In this document: piece by piece, positions 1 through 9,362 of the stretch
Layout: each line of letters starts with the position of its first letter
How positions within the stretch are numbered: position 1 is the first letter of the stretch
Source of the DNA: an uncultured Erwinia sp.
GTDB lineage: Bacteria > Pseudomonadota > Gammaproteobacteria > Enterobacterales > Enterobacteriaceae
DNA: 56,846 bases
Direction: 5' to 3'
NCBI GenBank assembly: GCA_946221915.1
Contig: CAMIKG010000023.1
Span: 1-56,846 of the forward strand
Program-made: the position numbers and the translations under genes
The notes under the pieces: generated by a model
Database searches by the model: none
The model's input: the letters and a program-made list of their open reading frames with translations, nothing else
Told to the model about the DNA's origin: nothing

Positions 1-37
1 CTCCCCAACCCTCCCCCGTAACACGGGGGAGTGGGCA
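1..37. repeat. Intergenic GC-rich hairpin repeat (copy 1)
   Basis: CTCCCCCGT at 11-19 pairs perfectly with ACGGGGGAG at 23-31 around the loop AAC, preceded by CTCCCCAACC. The same design occurs at the far end of the window in the opposite orientation with different but still complementary bases, so this is a dispersed hairpin repeat and not chance GC-richness. It lies upstream of dusC and may be cut by the window edge. Confidence 0.6.
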
Positions 38-156
38 GTAAGCCGCCCCAGTATTCCTGAGAGGCAGTACTGCTATCTTCACCGGGAGGGAGCCGCGCGG
101 CTCTCTCCGCTCATGGTAAAGGGGCAGACGGTGTATCCTTTGTGAGTAAACAAGCA

Positions 157-1110
157 ATGCGAGTGCTACTGGCGCCGATGGAAGGCGTTCTCGACTCTCT
201 GGTACGGGAACTGCTGACCGATGTTAACGATTACGATCTCTGCATCACCGAATTTCTCCGCGTGGTCGACCAGCTGCTGCCGGAAAAACTGTTCTATCGC
301 CTCTGTCCCGAATTGCATAATGCCAGCCGCACGCCGTCAGGCACCCGGGTACGTATCCAGTTGCTGGGTCAACAGCCGCAGTGGCTGGCGGAAAATGCTG
401 CGCGCGCGGTGGCGCTCGGTTCCTGGGGTGTTGATCTCAACTGTGGCTGCCCGTCGAAAACCGTTAACGGCAGCGGCGGTGGCGCAAGCCTGCTGAAAGA
501 CCCGGAGCTAATCTATCGCGGCGCGAAAGCGATGCGTGCAGCCGTACCGACAGAACTGCCGGTGACGGTTAAAGTGCGTCTGGGCTGGGATTCTGGTTCG
601 CGCCAGTTTGAAATCGCCGATGCCGTGCAGCAGGCCGGGGCAAGCGAGCTGGTGGTGCATGGCCGCACCAAAGAAGATGGCTATAAAGCTGAATGTATCA
701 ACTGGCAGGCGATTGGCGAGATCCGTCAGCGGCTGCAGATTCCGGTAATCGCCAATGGCGAAATCTGGGACTGGCAAAGTGCTCAGGATTGCCTGGCGGT
801 GACCGGCTGCGATGCGGTGATGATAGGCCGCGGCGCGCTGAATGTGCCGAATCTGAGCCGGGTGATTAAATATAACGAACCGCGTATGCCGTGGCCGCAG
901 GTGGTCACGCTGTTGCAGAAATACAGCGTGCTGGAGAAGCAGGGCGACACCGGCATGTACCATGTGGCGCGCATCAAGCAGTGGCTCGGCTATCTGCGTA
1001 AAGAGTATGCCGAAGCCACTGAACTATTTACTGCTATCCGCGCGCTGAAAAAATCCAGCGAAATTGCCAGCGTGATTGAACGCTGGCAGAGTGACAGCGC
1101 GTTAGCTTAA
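157..1110 (+). CDS. dusC: tRNA-dihydrouridine(16) synthase DusC
   Basis: FMN enzyme that reduces uridine to dihydrouridine in the D-loop of tRNA (position 16 in E. coli), using NADPH. The 317-residue product opens with the flavin-binding sequence APMEGV, and NCGCPSK places the catalytic cysteine at residue 98, the same number as in E. coli DusC. VKVRLGW, VHGRTK and ANGEIWD are the usual TIM-barrel phosphate and substrate loops. I chose ATG 157 because the product then starts MRVLLAPMEG as in E. coli; an in-frame GTG at 142 would add five residues, and neither has a strong ribosome site. The stop overlaps the convergent dehydrogenase gene by 9 bases. Confidence 0.95.
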   Translation: MRVLLAPMEGVLDSLVRELLTDVNDYDLCITEFLRVVDQLLPEKLFYRLCPELHNASRTPSGTRVRIQLLGQQPQWLAENAARAVALGSWGVDLNCGCPSKTVNGSGGGASLLKDPELIYRGAKAMRAAVPTELPVTVKVRLGWDSGSRQFEIADAVQQAGASELVVHGRTKEDGYKAECINWQAIGEIRQRLQIPVIANGEIWDWQSAQDCLAVTGCDAVMIGRGALNVPNLSRVIKYNEPRMPWPQVVTLLQKYSVLEKQGDTGMYHVARIKQWLGYLRKEYAEATELFTAIRALKKSSEIASVIERWQSDSALA

Positions 1111-2064
1111 CTGGCGCAGCGGCTGGTTATTCAGCCAGCCGATAATATTTTCCAGCGCTTCGGGAAAATAGCGCTGGTAATTACTGTCGGTGACGTAGCC
1201 CAGATGCGGCGTCGCCAGCAGATTCGGCAACTGGCGATATTCATCGTCTGCAGCCACCGGCTCCTGCTCGAAGACATCAATCCCCGCGGCGGCAATGACT
1301 CCCTCTTTCAGCGCCTGCTCCAGTGCGCCCGGCGCAATTAACCCGGCGCGCGAGGTGTTAATCAGATACGCGCTGGCTTTCATCTGGCACAGATCGTCAT
1401 AGGACAGCAAACCCGCGGTCGACGGCGCCAGCACCATATGCAGGCTGACAATATCGCTGCCTGCCAGCAGTTGCTGTTTATCGGCGCACCAGTCAACACC
1501 ATGAGTTTGCGCTTTTTCTGCGCTCAGATGCGGACTCCAGGCGCTGACCTGCATGCCAAAGGCGCGCGCAATCGTCGCCATCTGAAGACCAATTTTCCCG
1601 AGGCCAATCAGGCCGAGTCGTTTGCCAGCCAGCGTGGTGCCCAGCGTCTGCTGCCACGGGCCGCCGTGGCGAAAGGCGTGGTTTTCCGTTACCAGATGAC
1701 GCGCCAGTCCGAGGATTAACGCCCAGCTGTGTTCGGTGGGGGGGGCGGAGTCGCTGCTGGTGCCACACACCACGATGCCCTGCTCGCGCGCGGCGGTGAT
1801 ATCAATCGATGCGTTGCGCATCCCGCTGGTAATCAGCAGGCGCAGCGCAGGCAACTGGCTGAGCAGCTCACGATCGATGGGCGTGCGTTCACGCATGGCG
1901 ATAATAATGGTGGCCTCTTTCAGCGCAGCCACCAGCGCTGCGCGGTCGGCAATATGCTCCGTAAGACAGCGCAGCGTAACGCGATCGCTAATCTGCCCCC
2001 AGTCCGCCATCGTTGCGGCGACCTGCTGGTAATCATCAAGAATCACACAGTGTAGTTTGCTCAT
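1102..2064 (-). CDS. D-2-hydroxyacid dehydrogenase family protein
   Basis: Predicted cytosolic NAD(P)-dependent oxidoreductase of 320 residues in the SerA/LdhA/glyoxylate-reductase superfamily. The Rossmann motif GLGKIG lies in the C-terminal half. The family's catalytic Arg, Glu and His are seen in INTSRAGLI, DVFEQEP and TPHLGYVT. No C-terminal ACT domain is present, so it is not a full-length SerA. The start ATG 2064 follows the purine-rich AAAGGAAAA. Substrate cannot be told from sequence; 2-keto/2-hydroxy acids are the family norm. It is monocistronic, converging on dusC and diverging from the MFS gene at 2210. Confidence 0.85.
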   Translation of the reverse strand: MSKLHCVILDDYQQVAATMADWGQISDRVTLRCLTEHIADRAALVAALKEATIIIAMRERTPIDRELLSQLPALRLLITSGMRNASIDITAAREQGIVVCGTSSDSAPPTEHSWALILGLARHLVTENHAFRHGGPWQQTLGTTLAGKRLGLIGLGKIGLQMATIARAFGMQVSAWSPHLSAEKAQTHGVDWCADKQQLLAGSDIVSLHMVLAPSTAGLLSYDDLCQMKASAYLINTSRAGLIAPGALEQALKEGVIAAAGIDVFEQEPVAADDEYRQLPNLLATPHLGYVTDSNYQRYFPEALENIIGWLNNQPLRQLS

Positions 2065-2209
2065 CTGTTTTCCTTTACCGCCTGCAGAGAGGAGGGCAGG
2101 CATCGTCGGGGGGGGCCGCCACAATTATTTAGCAACAATCGGCACAAGATCTCTCAGCAGCCTGTGCGTATCATAGTAGCCCCATTAAACATAGCGAAAC
2201 GGCCTGAGC

Positions 2210-3403
2210 ATGTCTGTAACTGTGAGTAACGCGCAACTCAATAAGCGTATTATCTCGGTGATTATTTTTACTTTCTTTTGTTATCTCTCTGTTGGCCTGC
2301 CGCTGGCGGTGCTGCCGGGGTTTGTGCATAACCAGCTGGGTTACAGCTCCTTTCTCGCCGGACTGATTATCAGTATTCAGTATTTCGCCACTCTGATTAG
2401 CCGTCCGCAGTCCGGGCGGCTGGCGGATATGCTTGGCCCGAAGCGGGTGGTGATGCTGGGGCTGGTGTGCTGCGGCATGAGTGGCGTGCTGTCGATTGCG
2501 GCGATGCTGCTGCAGACGCTGCCAGCGCTCAGTCTGCTGTTGCTGGCGCTGGGCCGGGTATTTCTCGGCGTCGGCGAGAGCTTTACCAGCACCGGTTCGA
2601 CCCTGTGGGGGATCAATATTGTCGGCTCGCTGCAAACCGCGCGCGTGATCTCGTGGAACGGTGTCGCGACCTATCTGGCGATGGCGATTGGTGCGCCGCT
2701 CGGCGTGCTGCTGAACCAGTGGTTTGGTCTGGCGGGATTTGCCTCGCTGATTATCGCCATGGGCGCGGTGGGATTCTGGCTGGCAGGCAATAAACCGGCG
2801 ATCACAGTCAGCTCTGCCAGCCGCGTACCGTTTCAGCAGGTGTTTTCCCGCGTCTGGCCGTTTGGTCTGGCGCTGGGGCTGGGCACCATTGGTTTTGGCG
2901 TCATCGCCACCTTTATCACCCTCTACTTCGCCAGCCGTGACTGGAGCGGTGCGGCCTTCGCGCTGACGCTGTTCAGCATCGGTTTTATTGCCACCCGTCT
3001 GGTGTTCAGCAGCTATATCACCCGTTTTGGCGGGCTGAAAGTGTCGCTGGTATCGCTGCTGATTGAGTGTGTCGGCCTGCTGGTGATCTGGCAGGCGCCA
3101 GCGCCATGGCTGGTGGATCTCGGCGCCTTTATGACCGGCGCGGGCTTCTCGCTGGTGTTTCCGGCGCTCGGTGTCGAGGCGGTCAAACGGGTGCCGCAGC
3201 AGAGTCAGGGCAGTGCGCTGGGCACCTATTCCGCCTTTCTTGACCTGGGATTAGGGCTGACGGGGCCAGTCGCCGGGCTGTTGATTGCCCATTCCGGAAT
3301 GCAGTCGGTGTATCTGGCGGCGGCGCTGGTGGTGTTGCTGGCGGTGTTGCTGCTGTTGCGCCTGTTGCGACCGTTACAGCTGGCTAAACAGCCAGAACAG
3401 TAA
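2210..3403 (+). CDS. MFS transporter, YhhS/YfcJ family
   Basis: Inner-membrane secondary carrier of 397 residues with about 12 hydrophobic segments. Conserved blocks match E. coli YhhS as I remember it: GLPLAVLPGFVH, SLQYFATLxSRP as SIQYFATLISRP, GSTLWGI, RVISWNG and SLVFPALGVEAVK. The loop 2-3 motif appears as GRLADMLGPKR. Members are annotated as arabinose/drug efflux-like without firm substrates, so the solute is unknown. The 3-prime end overlaps the convergent phosphate-carrier gene by 30 bases. Confidence 0.85.
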   Translation: MSVTVSNAQLNKRIISVIIFTFFCYLSVGLPLAVLPGFVHNQLGYSSFLAGLIISIQYFATLISRPQSGRLADMLGPKRVVMLGLVCCGMSGVLSIAAMLLQTLPALSLLLLALGRVFLGVGESFTSTGSTLWGINIVGSLQTARVISWNGVATYLAMAIGAPLGVLLNQWFGLAGFASLIIAMGAVGFWLAGNKPAITVSSASRVPFQQVFSRVWPFGLALGLGTIGFGVIATFITLYFASRDWSGAAFALTLFSIGFIATRLVFSSYITRFGGLKVSLVSLLIECVGLLVIWQAPAPWLVDLGAFMTGAGFSLVFPALGVEAVKRVPQQSQGSALGTYSAFLDLGLGLTGPVAGLLIAHSGMQSVYLAAALVVLLAVLLLLRLLRPLQLAKQPEQ

Positions 3404-4621
3404 CGCCGAAAGCAGGATCGACGCGGGCAGCGTCAATACCCAGGCGATCGCCAGGTTACGCAGCGTCGCCAGCTGCACGCCGGAGCCATTCGCCGCCATG
3501 GTGCCCGCCACGCCGGAGGAGAGGACGTGGGTGGTGGAGACCGGCAGACCAAAAGCATCGGCAGCGCCAATGGTGCCCATCGCCACCAGTTCGGCGCTGG
3601 CGCCCTGCGCGTAGCTGAGGTGGCTTTTGCCAATCTTCTCGCCAACCGTCAGCACAATGCGTCGCCAGCCCACCATGGTGCCGAGCGCCAGCGCAATCGC
3701 CACCACCACTTTGACCCACAGCGGAATAATCTGCCCGTCGTTATACAGCGTATACACCGAGGGCAGACAACCGACCAGAATCAGCATAATCAGTCCCATC
3801 CCTTTCTGCCCGTCGTTGGAACCATGAGCAAACGACACGCCAGTGCAGGTCAGGATCAGCATGCCACGGACCCACAGCGGCGGCGGGGTATTCCCCTGCG
3901 GCGCACGGTACAGCTGGCGATTTCTCACCAGCAGTTTCATCAGCAGCAGCAACAGTGCGGCGCAGGTAAAGCCGACCAGCGGGGACAGCAGCAGCGCATA
4001 GCCGACACTGCGCGCCTGCTGCCAGTTGACACCCTCCAGACCGCTGCCGCCGTGCATCAGCGCATTGGCGATGCCGACGCCAATAATTGAGCCAATTAAG
4101 GTATGGGAGGAAGAGGAGGGCAGGCCGAGCCACCAGGTGCCGAGGTTCCAGATCATCGCGGAGAACAGCAGGGCGTAAATCATGGCGAAACCGTGGCCGC
4201 TGCTGGCCTGCGCCAGCAGTTCCATCGGCAGCAGCGAAATAATGCCCCAGGCCACCACGCCGCTGGAGAGCATCACACCGAGAAAATTAAACACGCCTGA
4301 CCACACTACCGCGACCGTCGGCGGCAGTGAGTGGGTGTAAATCACGGTAGCAACGGCGTTGGCGGTATCGTGAAAGCCGTTGACGAATTCAAATGCCAGC
4401 GCGGTCAGCAGCGCCAGCCCGAGTAACAGAAACGGCAGGAAACGCAGATCGCTGACGCCAGCCGCCCCGACATCCTGATACAGGCTGAATGCCGCGAAGG
4501 CGAGGCCGCTGAGCAGTAACAGCATAAACAGCCGTTGCGACAGGCGGCTGTTGCGCGGGTAGAGATTGGGACGTCCGGCGGTGTGCGCATTGAAAGAAGA
4601 GAGGGCGTTATTCTGGCTCAT
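3374..4621 (-). CDS. PiT-family inorganic phosphate transporter (short form)
   Basis: Predicted H+- or cation-coupled phosphate carrier of the inner membrane, 415 residues. Both inverted PiT signatures are visible: FVNGFHDTANAVATV near residue 80 and FAHGSNDGQKGMGLI near residue 265, with SSSHTLIGSIIG and PVSTTHVLSS between and after them. Compared with E. coli PitA (499 residues) it lacks the long central cytoplasmic loop and has an extra N-terminal hydrophobic segment of roughly 60 residues. It is therefore a distinct PitA-like paralogue. The gene stands alone, converging on the MFS gene. Confidence 0.88.
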   Translation of the reverse strand: MSQNNALSSFNAHTAGRPNLYPRNSRLSQRLFMLLLLSGLAFAAFSLYQDVGAAGVSDLRFLPFLLLGLALLTALAFEFVNGFHDTANAVATVIYTHSLPPTVAVVWSGVFNFLGVMLSSGVVAWGIISLLPMELLAQASSGHGFAMIYALLFSAMIWNLGTWWLGLPSSSSHTLIGSIIGVGIANALMHGGSGLEGVNWQQARSVGYALLLSPLVGFTCAALLLLLMKLLVRNRQLYRAPQGNTPPPLWVRGMLILTCTGVSFAHGSNDGQKGMGLIMLILVGCLPSVYTLYNDGQIIPLWVKVVVAIALALGTMVGWRRIVLTVGEKIGKSHLSYAQGASAELVAMGTIGAADAFGLPVSTTHVLSSGVAGTMAANGSGVQLATLRNLAIAWVLTLPASILLSALLFWLFSQL

Positions 4622-4693
4622 CCTGCACCTGTTCTGTCTGCGATGGCGATTACCGTCGGTATACGCGCCGAATATGACAGACAGATGATGGCG

Positions 4694-5224
4694 CTATCTG
4701 CTCAGGCTGGCGATAAACTGCTGGCTCTGTTTTGGTGAGGTGAGATGAACAAAGTGCAGGTGCTGATAACGGCTGTCCGCGAGCAACGCACGATAGCGGC
4801 GGCGATTCTGTCGCCAGGTTTTCAGCGTCCAGAGGATAATCGAGTCGCGGCTGAAAAAGCTTTTGCGAAAGCTCTCACGGCAGTGCGTGCCCGGCCACAG
4901 TTCCTGCTGTGTCCATGAGCGGATGATCGCGCGCCGGATGGCCTGATACAGCGTGCGGGCGAAGCTGTAATCGACCCAGATAATGGTATCGACGTCGCGC
5001 CACTTAATGGCCTGGGTGCGATTATAATTGCCGTCCAGCACCCAGCCCGGCTGCTGCAATGCCTGTTCCAGCTTTGCGAACAGCTGTTCATCGCTGCTCT
5101 CGCTCCAGTGCGGTAACCAGAACAGGGCATCCATTTCGATATACGGCAGATCCAGCTGGCGGGCAATGGCGCGTGCCACGGTGGATTTCCCGCTGCCGCT
5201 GGTGCCAATCACGTTGATCTTCAT
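4694..5224 (-). CDS. Small P-loop kinase-like AAA family ATPase
   Basis: Cytosolic 176-residue nucleotide-binding protein. The Walker A loop GTSGSGKST is at residues 6-14, followed by an adenylate-kinase-like PYIEMDALFW segment and WVLDGNYNRT, typical of the FlaR/topology-modulation group of P-loop proteins. The start ATG 5224 is preceded by CAGGAGGACGCGC, an excellent ribosome site; upstream codons in frame are ignored for that reason. Physiological substrate is unknown for the group. It lies downstream of erfK but a strong terminator separates them, so it is probably transcribed alone. Confidence 0.8.
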   Translation of the reverse strand: MKINVIGTSGSGKSTVARAIARQLDLPYIEMDALFWLPHWSESSDEQLFAKLEQALQQPGWVLDGNYNRTQAIKWRDVDTIIWVDYSFARTLYQAIRRAIIRSWTQQELWPGTHCRESFRKSFFSRDSIILWTLKTWRQNRRRYRALLADSRYQHLHFVHLTSPKQSQQFIASLSR

Positions 5225-5261
5225 GCGCGTCCTCCTGATAAGCGCTGATTTTAACCCATAA

Positions 5262-5288
5262 AAAAACGGGCCGTTAAGGCCCGTTTTT
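5262..5288 (-). terminator. Rho-independent terminator of erfK-type gene
   Basis: AAAAACGGGCC at 5262-5272 pairs with GGCCCGTTTTT at 5278-5288 around GTTAA, giving a U-tract on either strand. It sits 15 bases past the stop of the L,D-transpeptidase gene. Confidence 0.9.
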
Positions 5289-5303
5289 CGGCAGCAGCGC
5301 AAC

Positions 5304-6443
5304 TTAAGATTGCGTGTCGCTGGTGGCTGGCTCAGCGGCAGACTGCTGGGGGGCGCTGGCTGGCACGGACTGGTTTTCCACTGGCGCAGCATTCACGCCC
5401 TGTGGTACTGCCGGAGCCAGTGGCTGTTCCTGCGGCACTGCCGGGCTCAGGGGTTGTTCCTGCGGCTGTGCACCTTCGGTTTCCGGTACGACTACTGGCG
5501 CAGCTTCACCGTTATCGATCAGGCCGTTGATTTTGGTTGGCATGCCGCTACGAGCTTTCAGGGCTGCGTCCACTTCGCTCTGGTTAACGCTGGCGTCAAC
5601 CATCACTTTGCTGACCACTGGGGTAATCGTGATTGGCATTGGCTCACGAGAGTTAAACTGCTCTTCGGTCTGCGACAGCGGGTTGTGAATTTCCACATAA
5701 CGTGAACCGTCTGGCTCGACGCTGGCTTTTACTGGCTGGTTAATAAACTGTACGCGAGTGCCGACTGGTACGTTGTCGAACAGCCATTTGATATCGTCAG
5801 CACGCAGACGCACACAACCGTGGCTCACACGCAGACCGATGCCGAAGTTGGCATTGGTGCCGTGAATGGCATACAGACGGCCGACATACAGCGCATACAG
5901 ACCCATGGGGTTATCCGGACCGGCAGGATAGGTATCCAGCAGCTTCTCGCCGCGCGCAGCATACTCTTCATGCATCTTTTTGGTTGGCGTCCAGGTTGGG
6001 CCATCTTTTTTACGCTGAACGGTGGTGGTCCAGTTCATTGGCGTATCTTTGCCCAGCTCGCCGATACCAATTGGCAGCACCACTACGGTGTTGGTGCCTT
6101 TTGGGTAGTAATACAGACGCATCTCTGCGCTGTTGATGATGATGCCTTCACGCGGCGCGTCAGGCAGGATCAGCTGATGTGGAATAACCAGTTTGCTGCC
6201 CGCTTTCGGCAGATAAACATCCACACCGGGGTTGGCTTCCAGCAGGTTGCTGAGACCCATTTGATACTGTGCAGCAAAAGCTTCCAGCGGCAGCTTGCTG
6301 TCTTGTGGAACGGTGATTTCCAGGTTTTCCCCGATCAGGCGGCTGTTTTTAGCCGGCAGAGGATAAACCACAGCAAAAGCAGAGTGGCTGAAAGCCGCAA
6401 ATGCCAGTGCCAGAGTGACGATCGCGCGAATGCTCTTTTTCAT
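5304..6443 (-). CDS. erfK: L,D-transpeptidase, ErfK (LdtA) type
   Basis: Periplasmic enzyme expected to link Braun lipoprotein to peptidoglycan through meso-diaminopimelate. A signal peptide ends near residue 24 (SAFA/VVYP). A LysM-like segment covers about 43-88. The YkuD catalytic domain has His194 in IHGTNANFG and the nucleophile Cys210 in VSHGCVRLR. Sequence and length up to residue about 310 track E. coli ErfK. The C-terminal 70 residues are an extra Pro/Gln/Ala-rich tail containing a near-repeat of PQEQPLSPAV. It is followed by a strong terminator. YcfS/YbiS are close paralogues, so the symbol is a best match. Confidence 0.88.
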   Translation of the reverse strand: MKKSIRAIVTLALAFAAFSHSAFAVVYPLPAKNSRLIGENLEITVPQDSKLPLEAFAAQYQMGLSNLLEANPGVDVYLPKAGSKLVIPHQLILPDAPREGIIINSAEMRLYYYPKGTNTVVVLPIGIGELGKDTPMNWTTTVQRKKDGPTWTPTKKMHEEYAARGEKLLDTYPAGPDNPMGLYALYVGRLYAIHGTNANFGIGLRVSHGCVRLRADDIKWLFDNVPVGTRVQFINQPVKASVEPDGSRYVEIHNPLSQTEEQFNSREPMPITITPVVSKVMVDASVNQSEVDAALKARSGMPTKINGLIDNGEAAPVVVPETEGAQPQEQPLSPAVPQEQPLAPAVPQGVNAAPVENQSVPASAPQQSAAEPATSDTQS

Positions 6444-6628
6444 AGTTTTTCAGGTAGTAAACGCCTACAGGCAGTTAAGAGTCGACTTCATTTCGGTCCG
6501 TGACCAGGCGCACATTATATGGTCATATCATGGCTGGAAGGAACCAGGATTTATCGTAGTTGAACTATCTTTACGTAAAAATGTCTTACCGCCGCCCTTT
6601 TTTGGGGCAGCGGTCACCGTTTTTACCC

Positions 6629-8443
6629 TCAGGGCTGCCATAACGGTGTTTCACCGCTGAGTTTACGGTTGAGGAAAAAGGCCGCGCTGATCAGTGCGAG
6701 GTGGCTGAGTCCCTGCGGAATATTGCCCAGTGGATAGCCCCAGGCGTCAAACTCTTCGGCATACAATCCCAGCGGATTGGCATAGCTCAGCAACTTTTCG
6801 AATTCGAAATGGGCTTCCTCAACGCGTCCGGCGCGCGCCAGACACTCGACATACCAGAACGAGCAGGTGACAAACGATCCTTCGTTGCCTTTCAGACCAT
6901 CGGCGGGCGTTTCATCAATATTGTAGCGCCGCACCATGCCGTCACTCACCAGATTCTCTTTGATCGCATCGAGGGTCGCCAGCCACTCGGGATCGGTGGC
7001 GCCGACAAAACGCACCAGCGGCATCAGCAGCATTGAGGCGTCAAGCACATCGCCGTGGCGCGTAGCAGTGAAGTGGCCGCGCTCCTTGTTCCAGAAGTTT
7101 TGCCAGATATCGCTGCGGATTTCAGCGCGCACCCGATCCCAGCGCTCGTAGGGCATCGACAGCGAGCGTTTCATTCCCAGTCGCAGCGCGCGGTCCAGCG
7201 CCACCCAGCACATCAGCCGCGAATGAAGAAAATGTTCCGGCTCGCCGCGCATCTCCCAGATACCCGCATCGGGCTGATTCCAGTTATCACAGACAAAATC
7301 GATCATGCGCGTGACATTCTCCCAGCCGCGATGAGAGATCGCCTCGCCATATTTATTCGCCAGATAGATGGCGTCCATCAGCTCGCCGTAAATATCCAGC
7401 TGCGTCTGACGCCAGGCGTCATTGCCGATACGCACCGGTCGCGAACCGGCGTAACCCGACAGATTCAGCAGCTCCATTTCATGCAGCTCAGTGCCGCTGT
7501 CGAGGCGGTACATCACCTGCAGTTTCTCTTCGTCGTGGTGGCTGTTTTCCACGCAGTGCGCCACCCAGTGGGTAAAGTGTTTCGCTTCATCGACATAGCC
7601 CAGCCGCATCAGGGCATACATGCTGAATGACGCATCGCGGATCCACGACGCACGGTAATCCCAGTTACGCTCGCCACCCAGCTCCTCGGGCAGGCCGAAC
7701 GTCGCGGCGGCGGCAATCGAGCCGTGCTGCCACGAGGTCAGCAGTTTCAGCGTCAGCGCCGAACGGGTCACCATCTCGCGCCAGCGTCCTTTGTACTGAC
7801 TCTGCGAAGCCCACTTTCGCCAGAACTGCAAGGTATCTTCGAAGCAGAAGCGGGTTTCCAGCTGCGCCAGATGGTCGTCTTCCACGCTGCCAAAGATAAA
7901 TTCCGCATGTTCACCGCTTTTCAGCGTAAAGCTGGCGACCGCCGCCGCGCCGTCAACCTGCAGCGCCTGCGTGCCCGCGAGGCACAGCGTCGGCTGCCCG
8001 GCGGCGGAAAACTCGACAAAACCCGCTTTCATACTGGCTTGCGTAGTGGCGCGGGCATAGTCATGCACCGGCGCGCAGCGCAGTTGAAAGTGTGCTTCAC
8101 CCTGTACCATCTTCACCCGGCGAATTATGCGCGGCTGCTGATCCTGCTCGGCGCACAGCGGCATATAGTCGGTGATCTCCGCCACGCCGTGGGTGCCCAG
8201 CCAGCGCGTTTGCAGGATATTGCTGTCGGGCAGATAGAGCTGCTGACGGCGGGCGTCCGGCCAGTCGGGCGCGAGACTGAACGCGCCGGCGTCATCGCTG
8301 TCGAGCAGCGCGCTGAACACGGAAGGGCTGTCGAGATTGGGCCAGCAGAAGTAGTCAATTGTTCCGTCATTCGCCACCAGCGCGCAGGTACGCAGGTCGC
8401 CAATCACGCCATGATCGCCAATATGTCGTTTAACCTGATGCAT
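6629..8443 (-). CDS. Glycoside hydrolase family 15 protein (glucoamylase/trehalase-like)
   Basis: Predicted cytosolic alpha-glucosidase of 604 residues. The N-terminal region (GVIGDLRTCALVANDGTIDY, then CWPNLDSPSVF) is the trehalase-like N-terminal domain common to bacterial GH15 proteins. The (alpha/alpha)6 barrel follows, with NWDYRASWIRDASF and a late KGNEGSFVTCSFW segment that holds the usual second acidic residue. No signal peptide is visible. Family members act on trehalose or alpha-1,4/1,6-glucans; the exact substrate is not resolvable here. It is transcribed divergently from yohF. Confidence 0.85.
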   Translation of the reverse strand: MHQVKRHIGDHGVIGDLRTCALVANDGTIDYFCWPNLDSPSVFSALLDSDDAGAFSLAPDWPDARRQQLYLPDSNILQTRWLGTHGVAEITDYMPLCAEQDQQPRIIRRVKMVQGEAHFQLRCAPVHDYARATTQASMKAGFVEFSAAGQPTLCLAGTQALQVDGAAAVASFTLKSGEHAEFIFGSVEDDHLAQLETRFCFEDTLQFWRKWASQSQYKGRWREMVTRSALTLKLLTSWQHGSIAAAATFGLPEELGGERNWDYRASWIRDASFSMYALMRLGYVDEAKHFTHWVAHCVENSHHDEEKLQVMYRLDSGTELHEMELLNLSGYAGSRPVRIGNDAWRQTQLDIYGELMDAIYLANKYGEAISHRGWENVTRMIDFVCDNWNQPDAGIWEMRGEPEHFLHSRLMCWVALDRALRLGMKRSLSMPYERWDRVRAEIRSDIWQNFWNKERGHFTATRHGDVLDASMLLMPLVRFVGATDPEWLATLDAIKENLVSDGMVRRYNIDETPADGLKGNEGSFVTCSFWYVECLARAGRVEEAHFEFEKLLSYANPLGLYAEEFDAWGYPLGNIPQGLSHLALISAAFFLNRKLSGETPLWQP

Positions 8444-8550
8444 AACACTCCTGTTTCATTGATGAGTCGCCAGTTATGACTATAGACAATCCGCTTCGTT
8501 AGCCGCGGCTATACTTGCAGATTAGTCACCACTGACAGCAGGAGGAGAGC

Positions 8551-9327
8551 ATGAGTGATGCAACCACCCGGGTGGCGATAGTCACCGCATCCGATTCCGG
8601 CATCGGCCAGGCAACGGCCGTGATGCTGGCACAGCAAGGTTTTGATATTGGCATTACCTGGCGTTCAGATGAGCAGGGCGCGCAGCAGACTGCACAGCAG
8701 GTCAGGGCGCACGGGCAGAAAGCGGAGATTATCCAGCTGGATCTTGCCGACCCTGAGCAGGGCGGCGAGGTGCTGCAGCAGCTGATTGACCGTTGCGGCC
8801 GTATTGATGTGCTGGTGAATAATGCCGGGGTCAATGTTCCGGCGGATTTCCTCGATACCCGTTTTGCGGACTGGCGCAAAGTGTTTACGGTTAACGTCGA
8901 CGGCGCGTTCGTCTGCGCGCAGGTCGCCGCGCGTGCGATGGTCAGACAGGGGCAGGGGGGACGAATTATTAACATCTCCTCAGTGCATGAACATACGCCG
9001 CTGCCGGGGTCGGTGGCCTACAGCGCCAGCAAACATGCGCTGGGCGGCTTAACCCAGTCGATGGCGTTAAGCCTGTTGCCGCACAATATTCTGGTTAATG
9101 CCGTCGCGCCTGGCGCGATAGCTACGCAGATGAACGAGATGAACAACGACGACGCGCACAAGATCTCACTGCCGGAGATCCCGGCGGGCCGTCCGGGCGA
9201 TGTGCGTGAGATCGCCAGTATGGTCGCCTGGCTCTGCTCACAGTGGGCGACCTATACGACCGGGCAATCGTTTATCATTGACGGTGGTTTCACCCTCGCC
9301 AATCCGCAGTTTTATATGCAGCAGTGA
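8551..9327 (+). CDS. yohF: NAD(P)-dependent oxidoreductase YohF
   Basis: Classical short-chain dehydrogenase of 258 residues. The cofactor motif TASDSGIG is at 12-19, NNAG at 90-93, and the catalytic set is Ser143/144, Tyr157, Lys161 (YSASK). The blocks HEHTPLP, VNAVAPGAIAT and TTGQSFIIDGGF with the C-terminal ANPQF identify E. coli YohF. GGAGGAG precedes the ATG. Substrate is unknown. A terminator lies just downstream, embedded in the end of the convergent yohD, which reproduces the E. coli neighbourhood. Confidence 0.93.
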   Translation: MSDATTRVAIVTASDSGIGQATAVMLAQQGFDIGITWRSDEQGAQQTAQQVRAHGQKAEIIQLDLADPEQGGEVLQQLIDRCGRIDVLVNNAGVNVPADFLDTRFADWRKVFTVNVDGAFVCAQVAARAMVRQGQGGRIINISSVHEHTPLPGSVAYSASKHALGGLTQSMALSLLPHNILVNAVAPGAIATQMNEMNNDDAHKISLPEIPAGRPGDVREIASMVAWLCSQWATYTTGQSFIIDGGFTLANPQFYMQQ

Positions 9328-9338
9328 CCCTGCGGCGG

Positions 9339-9362
9339 GCGTCAGCCGTGATGACGCTTTTT
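9339..9362 (+). terminator. Terminator of yohF
   Basis: GCGTCA (9339-9344) pairs with TGACGC (9352-9357) and is followed by TTTTT. It overlaps the last codons of the convergent yohD. Confidence 0.7.
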
